From Sulfurimonas sp. (lineage in GTDB: Bacteria > Campylobacterota > Campylobacteria > Campylobacterales > Sulfurimonadaceae): 9,198 nt of DNA. Each line of letters opens with the position of its first letter. Within the stretch, counting starts at the first letter, position 1. The stretch is taken from NCBI GenBank assembly GCA_002733945.2, contig NVXO02000005.1, forward strand, positions 169,284 through 178,481. The letters are read 5' to 3'. The translations under genes were made by a program, and so were the position numbers. Positions 1 to 6,452 of this stretch are shown piece after piece. Under the pieces are notes generated by a model. The model had not been told where the DNA came from. It did no database searches and was given only the letters and a program-made list of their open reading frames with translations.

Positions 1-1082
1 ATTTCACCTGCATTTACTCCAAGAGCCTCTGCCGCATTTATGGTAACAGCATTTATAAGGGCTTTTGCAAAACCCAAAAGGGGAGCATCTGAGTGCATAA
101 ATAGAGATATCTTCATCTCTTCAAAAAGGTCAAGTTTATAGTTTGAACTCAGACCATCAGTGGCTACTATCCATCGTATATTTTTATCATTTAATGCTTT
201 TATATCGAGAGTTGGATTTCCAAGTAATCGATTTGAAATAGGACAATGTATTATGGTATGCTTACTTGTTTTTATGATCTCAAGTTCTTCCTCTGAAGCT
301 TGGACAGCGTGAGTAAGTAATGTAGGTGTTCCCTCAAAATGCTCTAAAAACTCTTTTGCATCACTTACATTTTTTTCTTGTTTAAGCAGGTCTGAAAAAA
401 ACTTTTTAAAATCTCCATCACTTGTATCTAGCCAGTCTCTCTCGGCTTGACTCTCCATAAAATGAGCGGTGAGTGGTAACTTCTCACTTTTTACAATACC
501 TAGTGCTTTTTTAATGAGTACTGGATGTACTGCATAAGGAGAATGGATAGCAACACCAGCTTGAAATCCACTGCGTTTAATAGTTTTAGAAGCATCTAAA
601 CGCGATAAAAAGTCTGTAAAAAGTGTATCTGCCATTGTTGCTTGTGAACCAATAAGTTCATTAAAATAAACAACATTTTGTTTGGCATTTTCGCAAGCTT
701 CAAGATCCATTCCATGTGAACTGATCGCACCAAATGTCGTGATGCCATGCTCAAGCATAGAGTCAATAGCTTTACTCATACACTCTTTATTACAGCCACC
801 AATTAACTCTTCACGATTCTCTATAACACTGTATAACCAAGTCATAAAATCACCATAAGATAAATGTGTTTTATTTGCAGAGAATTCTATATGGACATGA
901 GTATTTATAAGTCCAGGCATTAAAAGAGAGTTTTCTCTTAACGTTGTGACTCTTGCATCAGGAAACTCAGCTCGAAGCTCTTCAATGGGGGCTATTCTCT
1001 CTATGTTTTTATCATAAGCGATAGATAAATTTGTACTAATTCTGTCTTTAAAGTATATAAAATGGGGTGTAATTATTTGCAT
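1..1082 (-). CDS. mqnF: Aminodeoxyfutalosine deaminase (amidohydrolase superfamily), 3' end outside window
   Basis: Metal-dependent amidohydrolase, read by translating the complement; 360 codons are visible and the frame is open to the left edge. Numbered from the start at 1082, it shows the HxH metal pair at H62/H64 (NTHVH), H180 in AIHSPY, H207 and E210 in AHFMES, H258 in LTHA, H279 in IHCPISN, and the catalytic Asp D309 in ATDGLSSN. This is the full superfamily set. From memory it resembles the Nitratiruptor enzyme and Helicobacter HP0267, which deaminate 6-amino-6-deoxyfutalosine to futalosine in menaquinone synthesis. That substrate is assigned by family resemblance, since related hydrolases act on other amino-purines. 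The family is usually a little over 400 residues, so roughly 50-70 C-terminal residues are missing here. An in-frame ATG at 1091 would add three residues (MRQ). I prefer 1082 because MQIITP fits the family N-terminus and the A/G-rich AAAGATGAGA lies upstream at a workable distance. No signal peptide is seen, so it is probably cytoplasmic. Confidence 0.85.
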   Translation of the reverse strand, partial: MQIITPHFIYFKDRISTNLSIAYDKNIERIAPIEELRAEFPDARVTTLRENSLLMPGLINTHVHIEFSANKTHLSYGDFMTWLYSVIENREELIGGCNKECMSKAIDSMLEHGITTFGAISSHGMDLEACENAKQNVVYFNELIGSQATMADTLFTDFLSRLDASKTIKRSGFQAGVAIHSPYAVHPVLIKKALGIVKSEKLPLTAHFMESQAERDWLDTSDGDFKKFFSDLLKQEKNVSDAKEFLEHFEGTPTLLTHAVQASEEELEIIKTSKHTIIHCPISNRLLGNPTLDIKALNDKNIRWIVATDGLSSNYKLDLFEEMKISLFMHSDAPLLGFAKALINAVTINAAEALGVNAGE

Positions 1083-1115
1083 TTGTCTCATCTTTATTTA
1101 TAATCTATTAGCTTG

Positions 1116-1121
1116 ATTATA
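1116..1121 (-). promoter_or_regulatory. Putative -10 element for mqnF
   Basis: On the minus strand this is a perfect TATAAT, preceded by GTG, placed to give a transcript start near 1109 and a leader of about 27 bases before the preferred mqnF start. No convincing -35 hexamer precedes it, only AT-rich sequence. That is normal for housekeeping promoters in Campylobacterota, where the -10 is the dominant conserved element. Assigned from sequence and position only. Confidence 0.5.
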
Positions 1122-1142
1122 CACTTTTAATATTAATTTCGA

Positions 1143-1148
1143 TAAAAT
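1143..1148 (+). promoter_or_regulatory. Putative -10 element for the aroQ-mnmA operon
   Basis: TAAAAT inside TTTCGATAAAATGGC, preceded by an AT-rich tract, would start transcription near 1155 and leave a leader of about 26 bases. A plus-strand TATAAT at 1099-1104 and TATAAA at 1152-1157 are alternatives, so the exact element is uncertain. This is the only clear non-coding stretch upstream of a ten-gene run, so a main promoter is expected here. The aroQ ribosome binding site AAAGG follows at 1169-1173, seven bases before the ATG. Confidence 0.4.
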
Positions 1149-1180
1149 GGCTATAAACAAGATTATACAAAGGTTAATTA

Positions 1181-1651
1181 ATGAAAATAGTAGTTATTCA
1201 AGGTCCTAACTTAAATATGCTAGGTGTAAGAGAACAAAATATTTATGGTCCAATGAAACTAGAGCAAATCCATGCTCAAATGAAAGATGTAGCAAGTCAA
1301 AATGGTGCTGAAATAGAATTTTTTCAAAGCAATTTAGAGGGTGAACTTGTTGACAAGATTCAAGAGTGTTATGGTGAAGCTAATGGTATTATCATTAATG
1401 CAGCTGCTTATACTCACACTTCTATCGCTATTCGTGATGCAATAAGTGCTGTAAGTATTCCAACTATTGAAGTACATATTTCAAACATTCACAGACGTGA
1501 AGATTTCAGAAAAGAGAATATGATTGCACCAGTATGTGCTTCATCAGTTGTAGGTTTTGGTCCTTTTGGTTACCACCTAGCAATGATGGGTATGCTTCAA
1601 ATCATGAATGAGATGAAAGCAGCCGAGGAAGCTCAGGCGAAACAAGCCTAG
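1181..1651 (+). CDS. aroQ: Type II 3-dehydroquinate dehydratase
   Basis: Cytoplasmic shikimate-pathway enzyme that converts 3-dehydroquinate to 3-dehydroshikimate, on the way to chorismate. At 156 residues it has the usual type II length. Visible landmarks are GPNLNMLG (8-15), the flexible active-site loop with R17 and the catalytic Y22 (IYG), QSN (49-51), N73 and THTS (78-81) for substrate binding, and EVHISN with the catalytic H99, followed by REDFR ending at R110. The C-terminus is an Ala/Glu-rich helix. The start is fixed by AAAGG seven bases upstream and by the family N-terminus (KIVVIQGPN). It is the first gene of the run and is divergent from mqnF. Its TAG stop is in the same frame as folK, with one codon (TTT) between the stop and the folK ATG. 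In Helicobacter relatives aroQ also lies close to folK and flhF. Confidence 0.97.
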   Translation: MKIVVIQGPNLNMLGVREQNIYGPMKLEQIHAQMKDVASQNGAEIEFFQSNLEGELVDKIQECYGEANGIIINAAAYTHTSIAIRDAISAVSIPTIEVHISNIHRREDFRKENMIAPVCASSVVGFGPFGYHLAMMGMLQIMNEMKAAEEAQAKQA

Positions 1652-1654
1652 TTT

Positions 1655-2143
1655 ATGCCTTTAAAACGCTCTTTAAGCCAAACACTCAGTGTTTATTCTT
1701 CAGAGCATTTTCCATGGTTTAAAAAACAAACTAGCCAACATAGGCATCAAGTAGTTGTAGGTGTTGGTGGAAATATTGGAGATGTTAAACGTCGTTTTGA
1801 GCATCTTTTTTTTGAAATACAAAGAGATAGAAGAGTAGTCCTTACACAAACATCGTTGATTTTGAAAAATCCTCCTTTTGGCTTTAGTGAACAAGAGGAT
1901 TTTTTAAATACAATTATCGTGATAAAGACATCAATGAATGCTAAAGTTTTTCTTGCTTTTTTAATGAGATTAGAGAAAAAATTTGGTAGAAAAAGAAGTT
2001 TTGCTAATGCACCAAGGACCTTAGATTTGGATATTATATTTTTCGATAATTTAGTAATGAATACAGATAAATTAACACTACCTCACCCTGCATGGATGGA
2101 ACGTGAAAGTGTTCTTATTCCTTTATCAGGTCTGCATTTATGA
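1655..2143 (+). CDS. folK: 6-hydroxymethyl-7,8-dihydropterin pyrophosphokinase (HPPK)
   Basis: Transfers pyrophosphate from ATP to 6-hydroxymethyl-dihydropterin, the step before dihydropteroate synthase in folate synthesis. The HPPK fold begins at about residue 33 (VVVGVGGNIGD, 33-43), followed by NPPFGFSEQEDFLN (72-85) and the family signature APRTLDLD (119-126), whose D124 and D126 should bind Mg-ATP; then LPHPAWMER (142-150) closes the domain. The Trp that precedes the signature in E. coli (RWGPRTLDLD) is not present; the sequence reads FANAPRTLD. About 32 basic and aromatic residues precede the fold, making the protein 162 residues. The ATG at 1655 is the only start codon in frame between the aroQ stop and the domain, yet no good ribosome binding site precedes it (the nearest purine-rich stretch lies 18 or more bases upstream inside aroQ), so translation is probably coupled to aroQ. 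The end overlaps flhF by four bases (ATGA). Confidence 0.93.
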   Translation: MPLKRSLSQTLSVYSSEHFPWFKKQTSQHRHQVVVGVGGNIGDVKRRFEHLFFEIQRDRRVVLTQTSLILKNPPFGFSEQEDFLNTIIVIKTSMNAKVFLAFLMRLEKKFGRKRSFANAPRTLDLDIIFFDNLVMNTDKLTLPHPAWMERESVLIPLSGLHL

Positions 2144-3429
2144 AGATACTAACATTTACAGGTTCTACTCCATCCCAAGCACTTAAAAAAGCAAAACTTG
2201 AAATTGGTGATGAGGGAATGCTTATTGAGACTAAAGAAGTGCGTAAAAAAGCTTTTGGTAAAGAGGCACTTTATGAAATAGTGATTGGGATAGAAGAAGA
2301 TATGCTTCCCTCAACATATAAAAAAGCTACAAAACCACTTTCTCAGCAACGACCGATAAAACAAGAGAGTCAAGATGTACTTTTTGACCTCTCTAGTGCA
2401 GCAGAGCAGATAGCAAAAGTCTCTAGGGTGGCTGATGATCCAATTGCTGAGTATATGACACCCTCAAGAGAAGTACATAGACCAGTGGTTCCTGTACCTG
2501 AGCCAAAAGAGCTTAAAGAGATAAAATCAGAAATTAATAAACTCACAGATAAAGTAAAAATAATTCAAAATATGTTTTGGGATGAAAAAGGACCAGATAT
2601 TGCAAGTCAAATACCGGCAGAATTTGCAGAGATTTATCGTCTTGCTTCTCAGAGTGGTATGAATAAAAAACATCTTGATGAGTTGATGAAAATCACTTTA
2701 GAGCATATGCCATTTAAAATGCGTGAGAACTCAGTAACGGTTAAACGATACTTTCAAACTATACTACGTAAAATGGTTCCAATACGAAGAGAACCAGTTT
2801 TAAATATGGGCACGAAAAAAGTCATTATGCTTGTTGGACCAACGGGTGTCGGTAAAACTACAAGTATTGCAAAACTTGCAGCTCGTTACTCTTTTTTAAT
2901 GCAAAAGAAGCATAAGGTTGGTTTAGTTGTTCTAGATACATATAGAATTGGTGCAGTTGAGCAGTTAATGCAGTATGCAAGAATGATGAAACTAGGGATT
3001 GAGACTGTTGTAGATCCTCCTGAGTTTACAAGTGCTTTAGATTCTTTACGTTATTGTGATTATATTTTAATAGATACTATGGGTTCATCTCCTTATGATA
3101 AGGGGAAAATAGAGAAAATTCATGAGTGTTTGGATGCTAATAGTACAGAGTATGAAGTAGAAGTTGTACTTGTAATGCCAAGTTCAATTAAGTATGAAGA
3201 CTTACAAATTACATATGATAATTTTTCTACCTTAGGAGTTGATAGTTTGATGTTTACAAAATTAGATGAGACTATGGGTTTTGGAAATATCTTTTCACTC
3301 TCGTATGAAACAAAAAAACCAATATCTTACTTTTCAGTTGGACAAGAAGTGCCTGAAGATTTAGTATGTGCTAGTAGTGATTTTTTAGTTGAGTGTTTAC
3401 TTAATGGTTTTAATAGGAGTAAAGCATGA
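2140..3429 (+). CDS. flhF: Flagellar biosynthesis regulator FlhF, SRP-type GTPase
   Basis: SRP/FtsY-family GTPase that places the flagellum at the pole and recruits early export and basal-body parts; in Campylobacterota it is also needed for flagellar gene expression. The 429 residues show the N-terminal B domain (about 1-55, starting MKILTFTGST), a variable charged linker (55-150), the N domain helices (150-222) and the G domain. G-domain motifs are GPTGVGKTT (233-241, P-loop), DTYRIGA (266-272), the G3 motif DTMGSSPYD (312-320), TKLD (373-376) and SVGQEVPEDL (399-408). The G3 motif departs from the SRP-type DTAGR: Ala is Met and the Arg is Ser. There is no signal peptide; membrane association is expected to be peripheral. 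The start overlaps the folK stop (ATGA) with a weak AGG nine bases upstream. The end overlaps flhG by four bases, as expected for a partner pair. Confidence 0.96.
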   Translation: MKILTFTGSTPSQALKKAKLEIGDEGMLIETKEVRKKAFGKEALYEIVIGIEEDMLPSTYKKATKPLSQQRPIKQESQDVLFDLSSAAEQIAKVSRVADDPIAEYMTPSREVHRPVVPVPEPKELKEIKSEINKLTDKVKIIQNMFWDEKGPDIASQIPAEFAEIYRLASQSGMNKKHLDELMKITLEHMPFKMRENSVTVKRYFQTILRKMVPIRREPVLNMGTKKVIMLVGPTGVGKTTSIAKLAARYSFLMQKKHKVGLVVLDTYRIGAVEQLMQYARMMKLGIETVVDPPEFTSALDSLRYCDYILIDTMGSSPYDKGKIEKIHECLDANSTEYEVEVVLVMPSSIKYEDLQITYDNFSTLGVDSLMFTKLDETMGFGNIFSLSYETKKPISYFSVGQEVPEDLVCASSDFLVECLLNGFNRSKA

Positions 3430-4310
3430 TAGGACATCAAGCTCAAAAGCTTGAAGAATTAGTAGCATCAAGTTCGAATGCTCTTAAAGCTACATCTAAA
3501 AAGACACGTTTTATCGCTATAACAAGTGGTAAGGGTGGTGTTGGTAAGAGTACGATTAGCTCAAACCTTGCATATGCTCTTTCTCAAAAAGGACTCAATG
3601 TTGGTATCTTTGATGCAGATATAGGTCTTGCAAATCTTGATGTCATGTTTAATGTGAAAATTAAGAAAAATATTTTACATGTGCTCAAAGGGGAAGCTAC
3701 TGTTAGTGACATTTTAATTCCGATTACGAGAAACTTGATTCTTATTCCAGGAGAGAGTGGTGATGAGATATTAAAATACTCGGACTTGGCTTTGTTTGAA
3801 CGTTTTATGGAAGAGGCGAAGGTTTTAGATAAACTTGATGTTATGATTATTGATACTGGTGCAGGAATAGGGGAGCATATACAGATGTTCTTAAATGCAG
3901 CAGATGATGTTATCGTAGTAACTGTACCTGATCCAGCTGCAATTACAGATGCATATGCAACTATAAAAACTATTGCAACACTTCGTGATGATGTAAGTAT
4001 GATTATGAATCAGGTTAAAAATGAGAGAGAGGCTGTTGGTGTATTTGAAAAGATTAAAAAAGTTGCAAATTCAAATATTAAGTCAAATCTGAATCTTCAA
4101 CTGATAGGTAAAATAAATGCGGATATTAAGGTTTCTTCTTGCGTAAAACAACGAGCACTTTTTTGTTCACAGTATCCAGCTTCTCAGCCAGCAAGAGATA
4201 TTGAGGCAATAGTTATGCAAATACTAAAGAAGCTGGAACGAAATGTGCTAGTTAGTTCCAATGAAAGTGGTCTCTCTGGTCTATTTAAGAGACTTATACA
4301 ACATTTTTAA
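3426..4310 (+). CDS. flhG: Flagellar number regulator FlhG, MinD-type ATPase
   Basis: ParA/MinD-family ATPase (also called YlxH or MinD2) that stimulates the FlhF GTPase and limits flagellar number. In 294 residues it has the deviant Walker A KGGVGKST (36-43, with the signature lysine K36), the switch I-like DADIGLANLD (63-72) and Walker B/switch II IIDTGAG (141-147). The N-terminal GHQAQKLEEL (3-12) resembles the DQAxxLR helix through which FlhG activates FlhF, with the Asp replaced by His. The last 14 residues (SGLSGLFKRLIQHF) would form an amphipathic helix like the MinD membrane-targeting sequence, so ATP-dependent membrane binding is likely. AGGAG at 3415-3419, six bases before the ATG, fixes the start. 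It overlaps flhF by four bases and is followed after 18 bases by the small membrane protein gene. Confidence 0.95.
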   Translation: MIGHQAQKLEELVASSSNALKATSKKTRFIAITSGKGGVGKSTISSNLAYALSQKGLNVGIFDADIGLANLDVMFNVKIKKNILHVLKGEATVSDILIPITRNLILIPGESGDEILKYSDLALFERFMEEAKVLDKLDVMIIDTGAGIGEHIQMFLNAADDVIVVTVPDPAAITDAYATIKTIATLRDDVSMIMNQVKNEREAVGVFEKIKKVANSNIKSNLNLQLIGKINADIKVSSCVKQRALFCSQYPASQPARDIEAIVMQILKKLERNVLVSSNESGLSGLFKRLIQHF

Positions 4311-4328
4311 TTGAGTTTGGGGTAGTAA

Positions 4329-4664
4329 ATGTTAGGTGAAAATTATGTCTATTTTTTTACAGTTCAGGGATTCTTTATAGGAATAATCTTTGGTATATTA
4401 AAATCCCTTGATGCAAGTGGTCTGTTTATATATACATCCCTAATAACAATTTTCTTTTATCTATTTTCGCATGTAATAATTGCACTCTATTATAAAACCT
4501 TAACAGCAAGGTCATATGATTTTCCTAGAGATAAACATGAGTCTGATTTAGACATCTTTGTAAAAGAGATAAACAATCGTGAGCGTTTAATTGATTCTGC
4601 AATTAAAATTACTGATGCTGCTATTAAAATGAATTCAGATGATCATGATGGACAAGCGGCATGA
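4329..4664 (+). CDS. Uncharacterised small membrane protein of the flagellar cluster
   Basis: I do not recognise a named family. The 111 residues show two hydrophobic segments, about 7-25 (VYFFTVQGFFIGIIFGIL) and 31-55 (GLFIYTSLITIFFYLFSHVI), joined by a short loop (KSLDAS). A hydrophilic, mainly acidic tail (about 56-111) follows, with a predicted helix around INNRERLIDSAIKITDAAIK and a DDHDGQAA end. This suggests an inner-membrane hairpin with a cytoplasmic tail; the orientation is inferred from the lysine and arginine that follow segment 2. A G-rich stretch (4319-4322) six bases upstream is a modest ribosome binding site. The gene follows flhG by 18 bases and overlaps fliA by four (ATGA). 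From memory, Helicobacter pylori also has a small hypothetical gene at this position between its flhG and fliA, which argues for a conserved role linked to flagella. No function is assigned. Confidence 0.85.
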   Translation: MLGENYVYFFTVQGFFIGIIFGILKSLDASGLFIYTSLITIFFYLFSHVIIALYYKTLTARSYDFPRDKHESDLDIFVKEINNRERLIDSAIKITDAAIKMNSDDHDGQAA

Positions 4665-5347
4665 CCTCTAATGCCTATTCAAATGATTTAAAACATAAAG
4701 AAGATGAACTAGCTATTCAGTATCTTCCTGCTGTTAAAGGCATGGCTTACAGACTTAAAGAAAGACTTCCTAGTAGTGTTGATTTTTCAGACCTTTCGGC
4801 GATAGGTACAGAAGAATTAATCAAGCTTGCACGTCGTTATGATGAAGCACTGAATGACTCTTTTTGGGGGTATGCTAAAAAGAGAGTGTATGGAGCGATG
4901 CTGGATTATTTGAGAAGTTTAGATATCTTATCTCGTGCCAGTCGTAAACTTGTAAAAGCAATTGATTACATAGTTGAAGAACATCTTTTGACCCATAATG
5001 AGGAACCAACCGATGCAGAACTCGCAGAGCTACTAGAAGAGAGTGTTGAAAAAGTACATGATGCACGAATTGCTTCAAGTATTTATACTGTTATGCCTCT
5101 TCATGATCAGCTTCATATTGGTGATGAAGGTGCAGCTTTAGCTAAAGTAGAAAAAGATCAGCTTGTGGATGTGATAAGAAATATTTTAAGTGCATATAAA
5201 GAGAGAGAACAGATGATTATTCAACTCTATTATTTTGAAGAGTTGACACTCAAAGAGATTAGTGATATTTTAGATATAACAGAGTCTCGTATTTCTCAGA
5301 TTCATAAGTCGGTAATACAAAAAATTAAAGAAAGTATAGGAGCATAA
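4661..5347 (+). CDS. fliA: RNA polymerase sigma-28 factor FliA
   Basis: Alternative sigma factor that directs transcription of late flagellar genes such as flagellin; elsewhere it is held in check by FlgM, which is not encoded here. In 228 residues, region 2 spans about 20-95 (LPAVKGMAYRL, then DFSDLSAIGTEEL, then FWGYAKKRVYGAMLDYLRS), region 3 about 95-150 with EEPTDAELAELL, and region 4 about 167-226. The region 4 helix-turn-helix (LTLKEISDILDITESRISQI) recognises the -35 element. The absence of a long region 1 fits the flagellar sigma group. The ATG overlaps the stop of the membrane protein gene, and only a weak GGA lies upstream, so translational coupling is likely. The last codons of fliA hold AGGAG (5338-5342), the ribosome binding site for fliM, whose ATG begins one base after the fliA stop. 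Confidence 0.96.
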   Translation: MTSNAYSNDLKHKEDELAIQYLPAVKGMAYRLKERLPSSVDFSDLSAIGTEELIKLARRYDEALNDSFWGYAKKRVYGAMLDYLRSLDILSRASRKLVKAIDYIVEEHLLTHNEEPTDAELAELLEESVEKVHDARIASSIYTVMPLHDQLHIGDEGAALAKVEKDQLVDVIRNILSAYKEREQMIIQLYYFEELTLKEISDILDITESRISQIHKSVIQKIKESIGA

Positions 5348-5348
5348 A

Positions 5349-6452
5349 ATGGCAGACATACTTTCACAAGAAGAGATTGATGCTCTACTCGATGTTGTAG
5401 ATGATGAAGGTGATGATGTCTTAGAAACTGGAGAAGAAGGACTTCTTCCTCAGCGACAAGTTACACTATATGACTTTAAGAGACCAAATAGAGTTTCAAA
5501 AGAACAGCTTCGTGCTTTTCGTGGTGTGCACGATAAAATGGCAAGAAGTTTAGCCTCACAAATTTCAGCAATTATGCGTTCTATTGTCGAAATACAGCTT
5601 CATTCAGTAGATCAAATGACATATGGTGAGTTCTTGATGTCTTTACCTAATCCAACTTCATTTAATGTTTTTTCTGTTAAACCGCTTGAAGGAAGTGGAG
5701 TTATAGAAATTAACCCTTCCATCGCATTTCCAATGTTGGATCGCTTACTTGGTGGGAAAGGCGAGCCTTTTGATGCTTCTCGTGAGTTTTCAGACATAGA
5801 ACTTTCACTTTTTGAAACAATATTGCGTGTTATGATGAGTACACTCAAAGAGGCTTGGGGACCGGTTATGGATATTTATCCAACAATTGAGTCTAAAGAG
5901 TCAAGTCCTAATGTGGTTCAAATTGTTGCACAAAATGAAATTGTCGTTATGGTCGTTATGGAAATTATTATTGGACATAGTTCTGGTATGATGAATATAT
6001 GTTATCCAGTTATTGCTCTTGAACCAGTACTTCCAAAACTTGCATCCCGTGATCTGATGCTCAATGAAACAAGTTCTAAAAAAAGTAGAAATACAGAGCT
6101 TCAAGTACTCCTTGGTGGTGCCAAAGTTGATATTGAAGCGAACTTAGGGAATGCAGATTTAACGCTGGCGGATATTTTAGAGTTGCATGTGGGTGACGTT
6201 CTGAGACTTTCAAGTGCTGCAGATGATATAGTAACTGTAAGTGTTGATGGCAAAGAGCGATTTCGTGGTGAAATAGGACTACGTCGTTTTAGAAAATCTA
6301 TTTCGATTACAGAAGTCATAGACACAGAAAAAGATGCAGTAAAACGTGCCTTAGAAAATTTTGAACAAGAACGTAAAAATAAAATCTCAGGTGTAAGAGA
6401 AATTATAGATGATATACAAGAAGATGAATTAGAGGAGTTTAATAATGAGTGA
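5349..6452 (+). CDS. fliM: Flagellar motor switch protein FliM
   Basis: C-ring protein that links FliG to FliN/FliY and binds phosphorylated CheY to switch motor direction. In 367 residues, the N-terminal CheY-P binding peptide (DILSQEEIDALL, 3-14) is intact and is followed by an acidic linker (15-32). The middle CheC-like domain spans about 42-230 and includes the FliG-contacting loop LGGKGEP (134-140). The C-terminal SpoA/FliN-like domain is at about 250-325 (AKVDIEANLGNADLTLADIL, then VGDVLRL). A highly charged tail of about 40 residues (326-367) extends past the SpoA domain. AGGAG at 5338-5342, six bases before the ATG, supports the start. The gene overlaps fliY by eight bases, matching the pairing of the two proteins in the switch complex. 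Confidence 0.97.
   Translation: MADILSQEEIDALLDVVDDEGDDVLETGEEGLLPQRQVTLYDFKRPNRVSKEQLRAFRGVHDKMARSLASQISAIMRSIVEIQLHSVDQMTYGEFLMSLPNPTSFNVFSVKPLEGSGVIEINPSIAFPMLDRLLGGKGEPFDASREFSDIELSLFETILRVMMSTLKEAWGPVMDIYPTIESKESSPNVVQIVAQNEIVVMVVMEIIIGHSSGMMNICYPVIALEPVLPKLASRDLMLNETSSKKSRNTELQVLLGGAKVDIEANLGNADLTLADILELHVGDVLRLSSAADDIVTVSVDGKERFRGEIGLRRFRKSISITEVIDTEKDAVKRALENFEQERKNKISGVREIIDDIQEDELEEFNNE

Noticed and set aside
1089..1091. ATG at 1091 as the mqnF start
   Set aside because: It would add only MRQ, and the AAAG before it is directly adjacent, too close to serve as a ribosome binding site. The start at 1082 fits the family N-terminus better, though 1091 cannot be excluded.
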